From assembly GCF_049650445.1 (NCBI RefSeq), contig NZ_JBASAD010000039.1:1-54126 (forward strand): a stretch of DNA of 54,126 nt, given 5' to 3'. The notes under the pieces were generated by a model, which was given only the letters and a program-made list of their open reading frames with translations, searched no databases and was not told the DNA's origin. Source of the stretch: Castellaniella sp049650445. GTDB lineage: Bacteria > Pseudomonadota > Gammaproteobacteria > Burkholderiales > Burkholderiaceae_B. This document shows positions 34,100-42,174 of the stretch, piece by piece. Each line of letters opens with the position of its first letter. Positions within the stretch are counted from its first letter, which is position 1. Both the position numbers and the translations under genes were made by a program.

Positions 34100-36664
34100 A
34101 TGAATCCCCACGATCTTCCCGCCTCTGCCGCCGGTCCGGTCGCCACGCCACGCCTGATTGTCATCGGCCACGGCATGGTCGGCCATCGCCTGCTGGAAGC
34201 CCTGGTACGCGAAGCGCACGGCTACGACATCACCGTGCTCTGCGGAGAACCCCGCCTGGCCTACGACCGGGTGCGGCTCAGCCAATGCTTCGACGGCGCA
34301 GATGCCCAAGACCTGGCGCTGGCCGACGAGGCTTTCTTCCGCGAGCACGACATCACCGTACTGCGCGGCACGCGGGCCGCCTGGATCGACCGCAAGCGGC
34401 GCCGTGTCCACGTGTCGGACGAGCAGTTCCACACCTACGACAAACTGGTCATTGCCACGGGCTCCACCCCCTTCATCCCGCCCATCAAGGGCGCGGACCG
34501 GACCGGCTGCCTGCCCTACCGCACCCTGGAGGACGTGGAGGCTATCCGCGCCTGCGCCGCCGGCAGCCAGTGCGGCGTGGTCATCGGCGGCGGCCTGCTG
34601 GGACTGGAGGCGGCCCGCGCCCTGCGCGGGCTGAAACTGGACACCCACGTCGTCGAGTTCTCGCCCCACCTGATGTCGGCGCAACTGGACGAGCCCGGCG
34701 GGCGGCTGCTGCGCACGAAGATCAAGGCCCTGGGCATCCACGTCCACACCTCGAAGATGACCTCGTCCATCGGCAACGGTCTGCGCTCGCGCCACCGCCT
34801 GCGTTTCTCGGATGGCGACTTCCTGGAAACCGACATGGTGGTCTTTTCCGCCGGCATCCGCCCCTGCGACCGCCTGGCGCACAACTGCGGCCTGGTGATC
34901 GGCGCGCGCGGCGGCGTCGTGATCGATGAACACTGCCGCAGTTCCGACCTCGACGTCTACGCCATCGGCGAAGTCGCCAGTTGGCAAGGCAACACCTTCG
35001 GTCTGGTGGCGCCCGGCTACGAGATGGCGCGGGTCTGCGCCGCGCACCTGCTGGGCCGGGACACGCCCGTCTTCCAGGGCAGCCTGCCCGGCACCAAACT
35101 CAAGCTGCTGGGCGTGGACGTCGGCTCCATCGGCGACGCCCACGGCCGCGCGCCCGACAGCGTGAGTTGCGTGTTTGAGGACACGCTGGCCGGCACGTAC
35201 CGCAAGCTGGTCATGGACACGAAGGGCAAGCGCCTGCGCGGCGCCGTGCTGGTGGGCGACACCAGCGCCTTCGGCCTGCTGGACCAGTATTTCAGCAACG
35301 GCCTGGATCTGCCTGCGCAGCCCGCCGCGCTGATCGCGCCGCAGGCCGGCGCCGCCCCGGTCCTGGGCGTGGACGCTCTGCCCGACACGGCGCAGATCTG
35401 TTCCTGCAACCAGGTCAGCAAGGGCGCCCTGTGCTGCGCCATCGTCGACGGCTGCGCGACTCTGGGCGACCTGAAGGCCCGCACCCGCGCAGGCACCACC
35501 TGCGGCGGCTGCGTGCCCCTGGTCAAGCAGGTGCTGGAAAGCGAGCTGCGGCGCCGGGGCATCGCCGTGGACCACAGCCTGTGCGAACACTTCCCCTACA
35601 GCCGCCAGGAACTCTACCACCTGGTCCGCGTCAACGACATCCGCGACTTCAAGACCCTGATCACCCGCCACGGCAAAGGCAAGGGCTGCGACATCTGCAA
35701 GCCCACGGCGGCGTCGATCTTCGCCTCGTGCTGGAATGAATACGTGCTGGCGCCCAGGCACGCGCCTCTGCAGGACAGCAACGACGCCTACCTGGGCAAC
35801 CTGCAGAAGGACGGCACCTATTCCGTGGTGCCGCGCATCCCGGGCGGGGAAATCACGCCCGACAAGCTGATCGTCATCGGCGAGGTCGCCCGCAAGTACG
35901 ATCTGTACACCAAGATCACCGGCGGCCAGCGCATCGACCTGTTCGGCGCGCGCCTGGAACAGTTGCCGACGATCTGGCGTGAACTGGTCGACGCCGGCTT
36001 CGAGTCCGGCCACGCCTACGGCAAGGCCCTGCGCACGGCCAAGTCCTGCGTGGGCAGCACCTGGTGCCGCTACGGCGTGCAGGATTCGGTGGGCATGGCC
36101 ATCCGCCTGGAACAGCGCTACCGGGGCCTGCGCGCGCCGCACAAGATCAAGATGGCCGCCTCGGGCTGCACGCGCGAATGCGCCGAGGCACAGAGCAAGG
36201 ACGTGGGCATCATCGCCACCGAAAAGGGCTGGAATCTGTACGTCTGCGGCAATGGCGGCATGCGCCCGCGCCACGCGGAACTGCTGGCTTCGGATCTGGA
36301 CAACGATGCCCTGATCCGCATGATCGACCGTTTCCTGATGCTCTACATCCGCACGGCGGACAAACTGCAGCGCACCGCCGCCTGGCGCGAAAGCCTGGAA
36401 GGCGGCCTGGACTACCTGAAGGACGTGGTCGTGCGCGACAGCCTGGGTCTGGGCGCGGAACTGGAGGCGCAGATGCAGGCCCTGGTGGACGCCTACGAAT
36501 GCGAATGGGCCGCCACCCTGAAGGACGAGCAGGCCCTGCGCCGCTTCCGGTCCCTGGTCAACAGCGATGCACCCGATGAACACATCGTCCACGTACGCGA
36601 ACGCGGCCAGCCGCGCCCGGCCACCGTGCGGGAACGCGAGGCCCTGGCCGCCCCGGCCGAATGA
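34100..36664 (+). CDS. nirB: Assimilatory nitrite reductase large subunit
   Basis: NirB reduces nitrite to ammonium with NAD(P)H. The 854-residue protein has an N-terminal FAD/NAD module (VIGHGMVGHRLLEALV, VVIGGGLLGLEAARALRGL). A BFD-like [2Fe-2S] domain from about residue 433 carries CSCNQ and TTCGGCVPLV. The nitrite/sulfite reductase core follows, with the cysteines of CVGSTWCRYG (about 650) and GCTRECAEAQSKDVG (about 689) holding the coupled 4Fe-4S/siroheme centre. Length is normal for the family. The siroheme genes cobA and cysG lie downstream in the same run. Confidence 0.96.
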   Translation: MNPHDLPASAAGPVATPRLIVIGHGMVGHRLLEALVREAHGYDITVLCGEPRLAYDRVRLSQCFDGADAQDLALADEAFFREHDITVLRGTRAAWIDRKRRRVHVSDEQFHTYDKLVIATGSTPFIPPIKGADRTGCLPYRTLEDVEAIRACAAGSQCGVVIGGGLLGLEAARALRGLKLDTHVVEFSPHLMSAQLDEPGGRLLRTKIKALGIHVHTSKMTSSIGNGLRSRHRLRFSDGDFLETDMVVFSAGIRPCDRLAHNCGLVIGARGGVVIDEHCRSSDLDVYAIGEVASWQGNTFGLVAPGYEMARVCAAHLLGRDTPVFQGSLPGTKLKLLGVDVGSIGDAHGRAPDSVSCVFEDTLAGTYRKLVMDTKGKRLRGAVLVGDTSAFGLLDQYFSNGLDLPAQPAALIAPQAGAAPVLGVDALPDTAQICSCNQVSKGALCCAIVDGCATLGDLKARTRAGTTCGGCVPLVKQVLESELRRRGIAVDHSLCEHFPYSRQELYHLVRVNDIRDFKTLITRHGKGKGCDICKPTAASIFASCWNEYVLAPRHAPLQDSNDAYLGNLQKDGTYSVVPRIPGGEITPDKLIVIGEVARKYDLYTKITGGQRIDLFGARLEQLPTIWRELVDAGFESGHAYGKALRTAKSCVGSTWCRYGVQDSVGMAIRLEQRYRGLRAPHKIKMAASGCTRECAEAQSKDVGIIATEKGWNLYVCGNGGMRPRHAELLASDLDNDALIRMIDRFLMLYIRTADKLQRTAAWRESLEGGLDYLKDVVVRDSLGLGAELEAQMQALVDAYECEWAATLKDEQALRRFRSLVNSDAPDEHIVHVRERGQPRPATVREREALAAPAE

Positions 36665-36675
36665 AGGAGAACGCC

Positions 36676-37152
36676 ATGAAGCCATCGACCCATCGCCGCG
36701 CCAAGGGCGTCGCCCAGTCCCTCGACCCGGACGATACGCCGCAACCCGAGGGGCGCATCCGCGCCGACACCGCCGCGGACGCGCCCTGGCAGCCCATCTG
36801 CCGCCTGGACGAGTTGATCCCAGACGCCGGCATCGCGGCCCGCGCCCACGGCGAACAGGTCGCCGTGTTCCTGACCGAGTCAGGCCTGTTCGCCCTGGAC
36901 CACATCGATCCTTTCTGCGGCGCGGCCGTGCTGGCGCGCGGCATCGTCGGCGAACTCCAGGGGCACGCAGTCGTCGCCTCGCCCATGTACAAGCAGCATT
37001 TCCGCCTGGACACCGGCCAGTGCCTGGAAGACGAGACCGTGCGCGTGCGTCGCTGGCCGCTGCGCGTGGACGCCGATGGCGTCCTGAGCGTCGGCCACCC
37101 CGAAACCATCCACATCCTGGAGGCCACCCATGCATCCGCAACCATCGCATGA
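36676..37152 (+). CDS. nirD: Nitrite reductase small subunit (NirD)
   Basis: The 158-residue product carries the NirD Rieske-like fold in its second two thirds (WQPICRLDELIPDAGIAARAHGEQVAVFLTE, FALDHIDPFCGAAVLARGIVG, ASPMYKQHFRLDTGQCLEDE). Like other NirD proteins it lacks the Cys/His ligands for an Fe-S cluster. A polar N-terminal extension of about 38 residues makes it longer than the usual 105-110. AAGGAGAACGCC before the ATG at 36676 supports this start over the ATG at 36661 that overlaps the nirB stop. Its last 23 bp overlap cobA. Confidence 0.9.
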   Translation: MKPSTHRRAKGVAQSLDPDDTPQPEGRIRADTAADAPWQPICRLDELIPDAGIAARAHGEQVAVFLTESGLFALDHIDPFCGAAVLARGIVGELQGHAVVASPMYKQHFRLDTGQCLEDETVRVRRWPLRVDADGVLSVGHPETIHILEATHASATIA

Positions 37153-38035
37153 ATCCCCGTCGGCCCCGGCGGACGGCCATGTCTGGCTGGTAGGCGCCGG
37201 CCCCGGCGACCCGGACCTGATCACCCTGCGCGGCCTGCGCGCCCTGCAGGCCGCCGATGTCGTGTTCCACGACAGCCTGACCGCCCCGGAACTGCTGAGC
37301 CACTGCCGCCCCGGTGCCCTCCGGATCTCCGTGGGCAAGCGGGCGGGCCAGCACAGCGTGCCCCAGGAAGACATCCACGTCCTGCTGGCCGCGCATGCCC
37401 GGGCCGGACTCGCCGTGGTGCGCCTGAAGGGCGGCGACCCCTTCATCTTCGGACGCGGCGGCGAGGAAATGGAATCCCTGCGCGCCCAGGGTATCCCGGT
37501 GACGGTGGTGCCCGGCGTCACCGCCGCCTCGGGCTGCGCAGCCGCCACCGGCATCCCCCTCACGCACCGCGACCTGGCGGCCGGCGTCTGCCTGATGACC
37601 GCTCACCGCCGGGACGGCGCCCGCGACCCGGACTGGACGTCCCTGGCGGCGGACCGCCAGCGCACCCTGGTGTTCTACATGGGGCTGTCCCAGGCCGGCC
37701 ACGTCGGCACGGAACTGCTGCTGCACGGCCTGCCCGGCACCACGCCGGCCGCGCTCGTGTCCCAGGGCGCCACCTCGCGCCAGAAGGCCGTGCGCTGCAC
37801 GCTGGCCGGTCTGGCCCGGGCCGCCCGCCGCCGCGAACTGGAATCGCCCTGCCTGATCGTGATCGGCGACGTCGTCGCCCTGGCCGATCCGGCGCTCGTG
37901 CCCTGGGTGGAAGACCTGCCTGAACACGAAGCCGGCCATCCGGGAAAGGCGCCGGCGGACCGCGCATCCGGCGCGATCTCCGTGCCCGGCCAGAATGATC
38001 GCCCGGCCGCCAGCCCCACGGCCTGCCCCGCATGA
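37130..38035 (+). CDS. cobA: Uroporphyrinogen-III C-methyltransferase (SUMT)
   Basis: SUMT methylates uroporphyrinogen III twice with S-adenosylmethionine to give precorrin-2 for siroheme. The 301-residue product has the SAM motif VGAGPGDPDLITLRGLRAL, VRLKGGDPFIFGRGGEE, VVPGVTAASGCAAATGIPLTHRD and FYMGL. A 40-residue Pro/Ala-rich tail follows the domain. The gene overlaps nirD by 23 bp and the next gene by 4 bp, supplying the nitrite reductase cofactor in step with the enzyme. Confidence 0.95.
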   Translation: MHPQPSHESPSAPADGHVWLVGAGPGDPDLITLRGLRALQAADVVFHDSLTAPELLSHCRPGALRISVGKRAGQHSVPQEDIHVLLAAHARAGLAVVRLKGGDPFIFGRGGEEMESLRAQGIPVTVVPGVTAASGCAAATGIPLTHRDLAAGVCLMTAHRRDGARDPDWTSLAADRQRTLVFYMGLSQAGHVGTELLLHGLPGTTPAALVSQGATSRQKAVRCTLAGLARAARRRELESPCLIVIGDVVALADPALVPWVEDLPEHEAGHPGKAPADRASGAISVPGQNDRPAASPTACPA

Positions 38036-38937
38036 AGGCCCTCTACCCCCTGTTCGCCGACCTGGACGGCCACGCGGTCCTGGTCGTGGGCGGCGGCGCC
38101 GTGGCCGAGCGCAAGACGCGCGCCCTGCTGAACTGCGGCGCCGAGGTGCGCGTGGGCGCGCCGCGCCTGACCCGCGCGCTGCGGGCATGGGCCGACGAAG
38201 GCCGCCTCGCACACCTGGACGGTCCGTTCCAGGACGATTGGCTGGCCTCCGCCTGGCTGGTCATCGCGGCCACCGACGACCGCGCGCTCAACGCCCGAGT
38301 GAGGGCAGCCGCGGACACGCGCCGCATCCTGGCCAACGTCGTCGACGACCCGGCGCTGTCGTCCTTCCAGGTGCCGGCCGTCGTCGACCGTGCGCCCCTG
38401 ACCATCGCCGTGTCATCCGGCGGCACCGCCCCGGTCCTCGCCCGGCGCCTGCGCGAGCGTATGGAAGCCCTGTTCGATCCCGCGCTGGGCGATCTGGCCC
38501 GGCTGGCCCACGACCACCGGCCCGCCATCCGTCGAGCCTATCCCGACCACGGCGCGCGCCGCCGCTTCTACGACTGGCTGTACGAGGGCCCCGTCCTGGA
38601 GCAATTGCACGCGGACGACGCCACCGCAGCGGAGCGCATGCTGCTTGCCCGCCTGGACGAGGCCGGCGACGAACCGGCGCCGCCGCGCACCCTGCGCTGG
38701 ATCGCCCCCTGCCCCGCCGACCCGGGCGACATCACCCTGCGCCAACTGCGCGCTCTGAACGAGGCCGACGTGCTGGTGCACGACACGCAGGTGAACGAGG
38801 CCGTGCTGTCCCTGGCCCGGCGCGACGCGGACCGCCGGCCGCTGGAGACGGACCGGCACGAGGACACCCGCACGCTAGAAGCCCGGGTGCTGGCGCTGTG
38901 CGCGGGATACCGGAACGCGGTGGCGCTGGTGGTTTAG
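38032..38937 (+). CDS. cysG: Precorrin-2 dehydrogenase/sirohydrochlorin ferrochelatase (CysG N-terminal part) with a vestigial SUMT domain
   Basis: Residues 1-210 are the CysG-A module: LFADLDGHAVLVVGGGAVAERKTRALL (NAD site), VIAATDD, NVVDDPALSSFQVPAVVDRAPLTIAVSSGGTAP and the helical dimerisation part. It oxidises precorrin-2 and inserts iron to make siroheme. Residues 222-301 align in order with the start of the neighbouring SUMT (PADPGDITLRQLRALNEADV against PGDPDLITLRGLRALQAADV). They stop just before the GGDPF motif, and the glycine-rich SAM loop is changed. The protein therefore looks like a CysG fusion whose methyltransferase half has been cut down and decayed, with the intact SUMT upstream replacing it. 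Confidence 0.9.
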   Translation: MKALYPLFADLDGHAVLVVGGGAVAERKTRALLNCGAEVRVGAPRLTRALRAWADEGRLAHLDGPFQDDWLASAWLVIAATDDRALNARVRAAADTRRILANVVDDPALSSFQVPAVVDRAPLTIAVSSGGTAPVLARRLRERMEALFDPALGDLARLAHDHRPAIRRAYPDHGARRRFYDWLYEGPVLEQLHADDATAAERMLLARLDEAGDEPAPPRTLRWIAPCPADPGDITLRQLRALNEADVLVHDTQVNEAVLSLARRDADRRPLETDRHEDTRTLEARVLALCAGYRNAVALVV

Positions 38938-38982
38938 CGCCGCGCAGCCCAGGGGAGACCGCGGCTCTGCTCTCATGATAGA

Positions 38983-39008
38983 GTTAAGCATAAAAATTCA
39001 TGCTTAAC
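38983..39008. repeat. Inverted repeat before a decayed ATPase gene
   Basis: GTTAAGCAT (38983-38991) and ATGCTTAAC (39000-39008) are exact reverse complements separated by 8 bp. They lie 11 bp before the first codon of the decayed ATPase frame and may be the old promoter/operator. Confidence 0.6.
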
Positions 39009-39019
39009 TGGATTTTCGG

Positions 39020-39465
39020 ATGAGAGACGTTTCAAATCAACAGGTTACGGACCATCTTAAGAGACTGAACCTGTGGTGGCAAACCGGCCGGATGGCAGAG
39101 CACCGAATCGGGCGCAGGCCGACTCACCGATTTTCTGCTGCCGCCGCTCACCTTCTCCGAATACCTGGAGGCCGCTTTTCTCATCAAACGGGTATTCCGT
39201 GTCGATCAGGACGGCAAGCGTTATCAAATGGAGCGATCGTTTCATCAGCAGGCCGGAACTACTGAAGGGACTGATGAAATTCGTACACAACAACCATCTG
39301 CCCATCGCTTGGTCGACGACCCGCACACGGTTCGGCAAACAACAGATCGATGGCAGCGAACTGCGACAATGGCCTGCGGCGGTGCTGGCTTTCCATTACG
39401 GCACACGCGCCGTCCAGGGCCGCCTGGCCGACTACGAAGCCCAGGTCAAAGGCATCACGGACTGA
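39020..39465 (+). pseudogene. Remnant of an AAA ATPase/DUF4143 protein
   Basis: The first frame gives HLKRLNLWWQTGRM, like the start of AAA-type ATPases that carry DUF4143. The third frame then gives DFLLPPLTFSEYLEA and RVFRVDQDGKRYQM, recalling the (L)RPLSFxE motif well inside such proteins. The second frame ends with DRFISRPELLKGLMKF and a stop at 39465. Three frames are needed, and the Walker A region between the first two parts is missing, so the gene has an internal deletion and frameshifts. Family assignment is from memory of these motifs; decay is clear. Confidence 0.55.
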
Positions 39466-39499
39466 CCTCGGCCCGCCGCAAACCGTCCGCTCCGCCGCT

Positions 39500-40108
39500 T
39501 CAGGCCTTCAGCACCGTGGCCCGCATCGAGGGCCGTTGATCGAAGCCGGCAAACCAGGCCGCCAGCCCCGGGGCCGCGCCGCGCCAGTCCATGTCCGGAA
39601 ACCTCAGGTCCAGGTAGCCAAGCGCGCTGGCCAGCGCGATCACCCCGATGTCCAGGCGACCGGCCGGCCAGCCCGCGGCCTGTCGTTCGAACTGGCCCAG
39701 GGCACTGCGCACTTTTTCTTCCTGGGTCTCGCGCCAGGCGGGCCATTGCCGTTCGGCGGGCCGCAGGACGGCTTCGTAGCGCATCAGCAGGGCGGCGTCC
39801 AGAATTCCGTCGGCCAGCGACTGATCGACCAGGGCGGTCCATTTGCCGCCGCCAGCCGGGATCAGCCGGCCGCCGCTCAGGTCGTTCAGGTATTCGCAAA
39901 TGACCCGGCTGTCGTACAGCGCATGGCCCTCATCGGTGATCAAGGTCGGCAGCTTGCACAAAGGGTTGTCGCGCATCAGTTCCGGACTGTGCGCGGTGGG
40001 CATGGTGACGACCGGGGCCAACTGAATGCGGTCAGCCAGGCCCAGTTCATGGGCGGCGATCAGGCACTTGCGCACATAAGGCGAGGTCGACGAGTAATAG
40101 AGCTTCAT
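39500..40108 (-). CDS. Glutathione S-transferase-family protein
   Basis: The 202-residue protein has the thioredoxin-like N-terminal domain (MKLYYSSTSPYVRKCLIAAHELGL; Ser in STSPYVRK is the likely glutathione-activating residue). NPLCKLPTLITDEGHALYDSRVICEYL contains the cis-Pro and the Asp-Ser gamma-glutamyl contact. The C-terminal helical domain has LDIGVIALASALGYLDLRFPD. GGAGAGCCTC before the ATG at 40108 supports the start. It is a cytosolic transferase or peroxidase of unknown substrate, transcribed alone to the left. Confidence 0.9.
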   Translation of the reverse strand: MKLYYSSTSPYVRKCLIAAHELGLADRIQLAPVVTMPTAHSPELMRDNPLCKLPTLITDEGHALYDSRVICEYLNDLSGGRLIPAGGGKWTALVDQSLADGILDAALLMRYEAVLRPAERQWPAWRETQEEKVRSALGQFERQAAGWPAGRLDIGVIALASALGYLDLRFPDMDWRGAAPGLAAWFAGFDQRPSMRATVLKA

Positions 40109-40215
40109 GAGGCTCTCCAAATTCGCATGCCGGTCACATCGATCACCTCGCCCCAGGCCTGTCCGTCCGCGATGCAGCGACGGCCGGCCCGGAACGACAC
40201 ACCCAAGGACGTCCC

Positions 40216-40545
40216 TCAGGTTTCGTCTTTCACCACCCCGTCCGGACCATTGGCCTTGACCGAGTCGATGCCCTTGTCGCGGGCGGCGTCGGTCGTGTAC
40301 ATCTCGCTGCTGCCGATGATTTCGCCGTTGGCGGCGGTCAGATTGAAATAGAAGGAACCGTCCTTGGCCGTCAGGCGGCGGTAGCGGGCATCATCGGCGG
40401 CGTTCTTGCGCACCGATTCGATGCCCTGCTGGGCGGAGGCCTTGGTGGCGTACCGCTGGCTGCTCAGGATCACCTGGTGATTGCCGGCCCTGAGGTTGAA
40501 TGTGAACTGTTCGCCACTGCGCTTGAGGATGTAATCGCCGCTCAT
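40216..40545 (-). CDS. YegP-family protein (two DUF1508 repeats)
   Basis: The product is 109 residues and consists of two DUF1508 repeats. The first (about 8-52) has FTFNLRAGNHQVILSSQRY and the second (about 60-102) FYFNLTAANGEIIGSSEMY, each followed by a helix with KG/QGIDSVK. In the E. coli relative YegP the domain is a small beta-rich fold with no established biochemical role. An ATG at 40545 with GGAGACGAATCC upstream gives the usual length. Stand-alone gene. Confidence 0.88.
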   Translation of the reverse strand: MSGDYILKRSGEQFTFNLRAGNHQVILSSQRYATKASAQQGIESVRKNAADDARYRRLTAKDGSFYFNLTAANGEIIGSSEMYTTDAARDKGIDSVKANGPDGVVKDET

Positions 40546-40749
40546 GGATTCGTCTCCGGTTCTTGATTTCCTGGTTTCCGGGCGGGCGCGGACCGCGTCC
40601 GTCCTGGCCTGGACACTATATCGCACGCAGGCCCAGCGACGAATCCTTGACGAGAATCTTATCGAATTTTGACACTTCAAACAGATGGACCCGGGCGTAC
40701 GCCGGCGTCCGTCTATCTCAGCAGCCGGCGGGCACCGGCCGGCCGGACA

Positions 40750-40944
40750 TCAGGCACGGCCGCCCATCGCCTTTTCGATCTTCTTGTCGGTGTTGTACTG
40801 GCTGAGCGCGTAGACCGCCCAGATCGCCGCCGGAATCCAGCCGATCAGCGTGATCTGCAGGATCAGGCAGATGATCCCCGAAATGGGACGGCCGATGGTG
40901 AAAAAGGCCAGCCAGGGCAGCAGCAGGGCAATGAGGAGACGCAT
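40750..40944 (-). CDS. YqaE/Pmp3-family small membrane protein
   Basis: This 64-residue protein has two transmembrane helices (about 3-18 and 24-48) and the Pmp3/YqaE pattern LIALLLPWLAFFTIGRP, GIICLILQITLIGWIPAAIWAVYAL. Relatives affect membrane potential and salt tolerance in plants and yeast and are stress-induced in bacteria. No good ribosome-binding site is seen before the ATG. The flanks (40546-40749 and 40945-41104) hold no other gene. Confidence 0.88.
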   Translation of the reverse strand: MRLLIALLLPWLAFFTIGRPISGIICLILQITLIGWIPAAIWAVYALSQYNTDKKIEKAMGGRA

Positions 40945-41104
40945 GTGCGGGATCTGATGATTGGGAATGGAGCGGACATTCTACCGGGAGATGGTATTTC
41001 TCCACAGTGATAAACCGGATCAAAACCAGCCAAACGCGCTTTCACCACAATGCCGCTACCCGCGCTATATCGATACTCTTTCCGAAAGATAACATATTTG
41101 TTAA

Positions 41105-41326
41105 TATTTACAGCTCGGTGAACCGCATACCAAGGCCCTGGGCAACGGTCTGTTTGAGTTGCGGCTAAAGGGTGCCGAAGGTATTGCGCGCGTGTTCTAT
41201 TGCTCCCAAGCGGGCCGCCGCATCGTGATGCTGCACAGTTTCATCAAAAAGACGGAAAAGACACCGATTGCGGCACGCCGCATCGCCGCCGCTCGACTGA
41301 AGGATATCCAACATGCGCACCCATGA
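41105..41326 (+). pseudogene. 5'-truncated HigB/Gp49-type toxin gene
   Basis: The frame opens just after a stop at 41102-41104 and has no start codon before the conserved core. It reads LGEPHTKALGNGLFELRLKG, then IARVFYC, RRIVMLHSFIKKTEKTP and ARRIAAAR, the middle and end of a phage Gp49/HigB-type mRNA interferase. The first 30-45 residues of the usual 105-115 are missing. The stop overlaps the antitoxin start by 14 bp, the normal toxin-first arrangement. The toxin should be dead unless expressed as a fragment. Confidence 0.72.
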
Positions 41327-41600
41327 AGAGCTGAAATCCCTCGCGCTATCCGATCCCGAGGTGAGGGCCGAGTACGAACGCATCGAGCGTGAGGAAATGC
41401 CCATGCTGGACGCCATTCTGAAAGCACGGGCCGAAGCCGGCCTGACACAGGCCCAAGTCGCGGTTCGCATGGGGACTCAGGCACCGGCTGTGGCACGACT
41501 GGAAAATGCCTTGATGACGGGGAAGCATTCACCATCCATCGCAACGTTGCAAAAATATGCGGCTGCCCTAGGCAAAAAGCTGGAAGTCCGTTTCGTTTGA
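41313..41600 (+). CDS. higA: HigA-type XRE antitoxin (orphaned)
   Basis: The 95-residue protein has an N-terminal helix (ELKSLALSDPEVRAEYERIEREEM) and a C-terminal XRE helix-turn-helix (KARAEAGLTQAQVAVRMGTQAPAVARLENALMTGK) followed by SIATLQKYAAALGKKLEVRFV. This layout is typical of antitoxins in HigBA pairs with Gp49-type toxins. The gene is intact while the toxin before it has lost its N-terminus and probably the native promoter. It may persist as a repressor or by neutralising a related toxin elsewhere. Confidence 0.85.
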   Translation: MRTHEELKSLALSDPEVRAEYERIEREEMPMLDAILKARAEAGLTQAQVAVRMGTQAPAVARLENALMTGKHSPSIATLQKYAAALGKKLEVRFV

Positions 41601-41782
41601 CACGATCATGTGTGAGCCAGCCCCTCACTTCCTCAAATAGCTTTTCCTGCCACTATCCGAATAACAGTAGCGCCCGCCCCTGGGACCCGTGCGACGGATG
41701 GTTGCAGGCTATACAGGCCAACAACAGGCCGAGAGAGACCACCCGTCTCATGCAGGAAGCCACCCCTGCCGCCATGACGACC

Positions 41783-42160
41783 TCAGTCCTCCACCTCGTC
41801 CAGATGGAACTTGTGCATGATGCGATGCGCGATCGGCGCCAGCACGACGCCCAGCGTCGCCATCACGACCAGACCGACGAAGAAGCCGTAGACGGCGGAA
41901 AAGATCTTGCCGCCGGATGTTTCGGGCATCGCATAGGTGCCGATGCCGCCGATGACGAAGGCCGCGTTCATCAAGGCATCATGCCAATCATGACCGCCGA
42001 AGAGCTTGTGGCCAAACGCCCCCACCAGCAATGTGACGCTCACCAGCAGCAGGGCATAGCCGGCGTGCAGGATCAGACGGCGGCGGAAATGCGCGGGATG
42101 CAGCAAAGGTTCATTGCGGGATTCGTACACGGGAGGCGCCTCTTTATAGGTCAGGGACAC
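41783..42160 (-). CDS. Small membrane protein resembling a two-helix channel subunit
   Basis: The 125-residue protein has a cytoplasmic N-terminus, TM1 (about 28-48), a re-entrant-looking segment NAAFVIGGIGTYAMPETSGGKIF (about 64-86) and TM2 (about 88-110), and ends in a charged IAHRIMHKFHLDEVED. The order helix, pore-like loop with G-x-x-T-x-x-G-K, helix resembles the ion-channel-2 half of K+ channels. However, the selectivity filter TVGYG is replaced by GIGTYA. It may be a non-selective or non-conducting relative. Upstream signal is weak. It converges with higA and borders the polysaccharide locus. Confidence 0.6.
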   Translation of the reverse strand: MSLTYKEAPPVYESRNEPLLHPAHFRRRLILHAGYALLLVSVTLLVGAFGHKLFGGHDWHDALMNAAFVIGGIGTYAMPETSGGKIFSAVYGFFVGLVVMATLGVVLAPIAHRIMHKFHLDEVED

Positions 42161-42174
42161 ACCGCCATCCTACC

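Noticed and set aside
34067..38212. A 1381-codon open frame on the minus strand opposite nirBD-cobA-cysG
   Set aside because: It runs antisense to five well-recognised genes, has no family motif, and reflects the GC-rich codon bias that keeps the opposite frame open.
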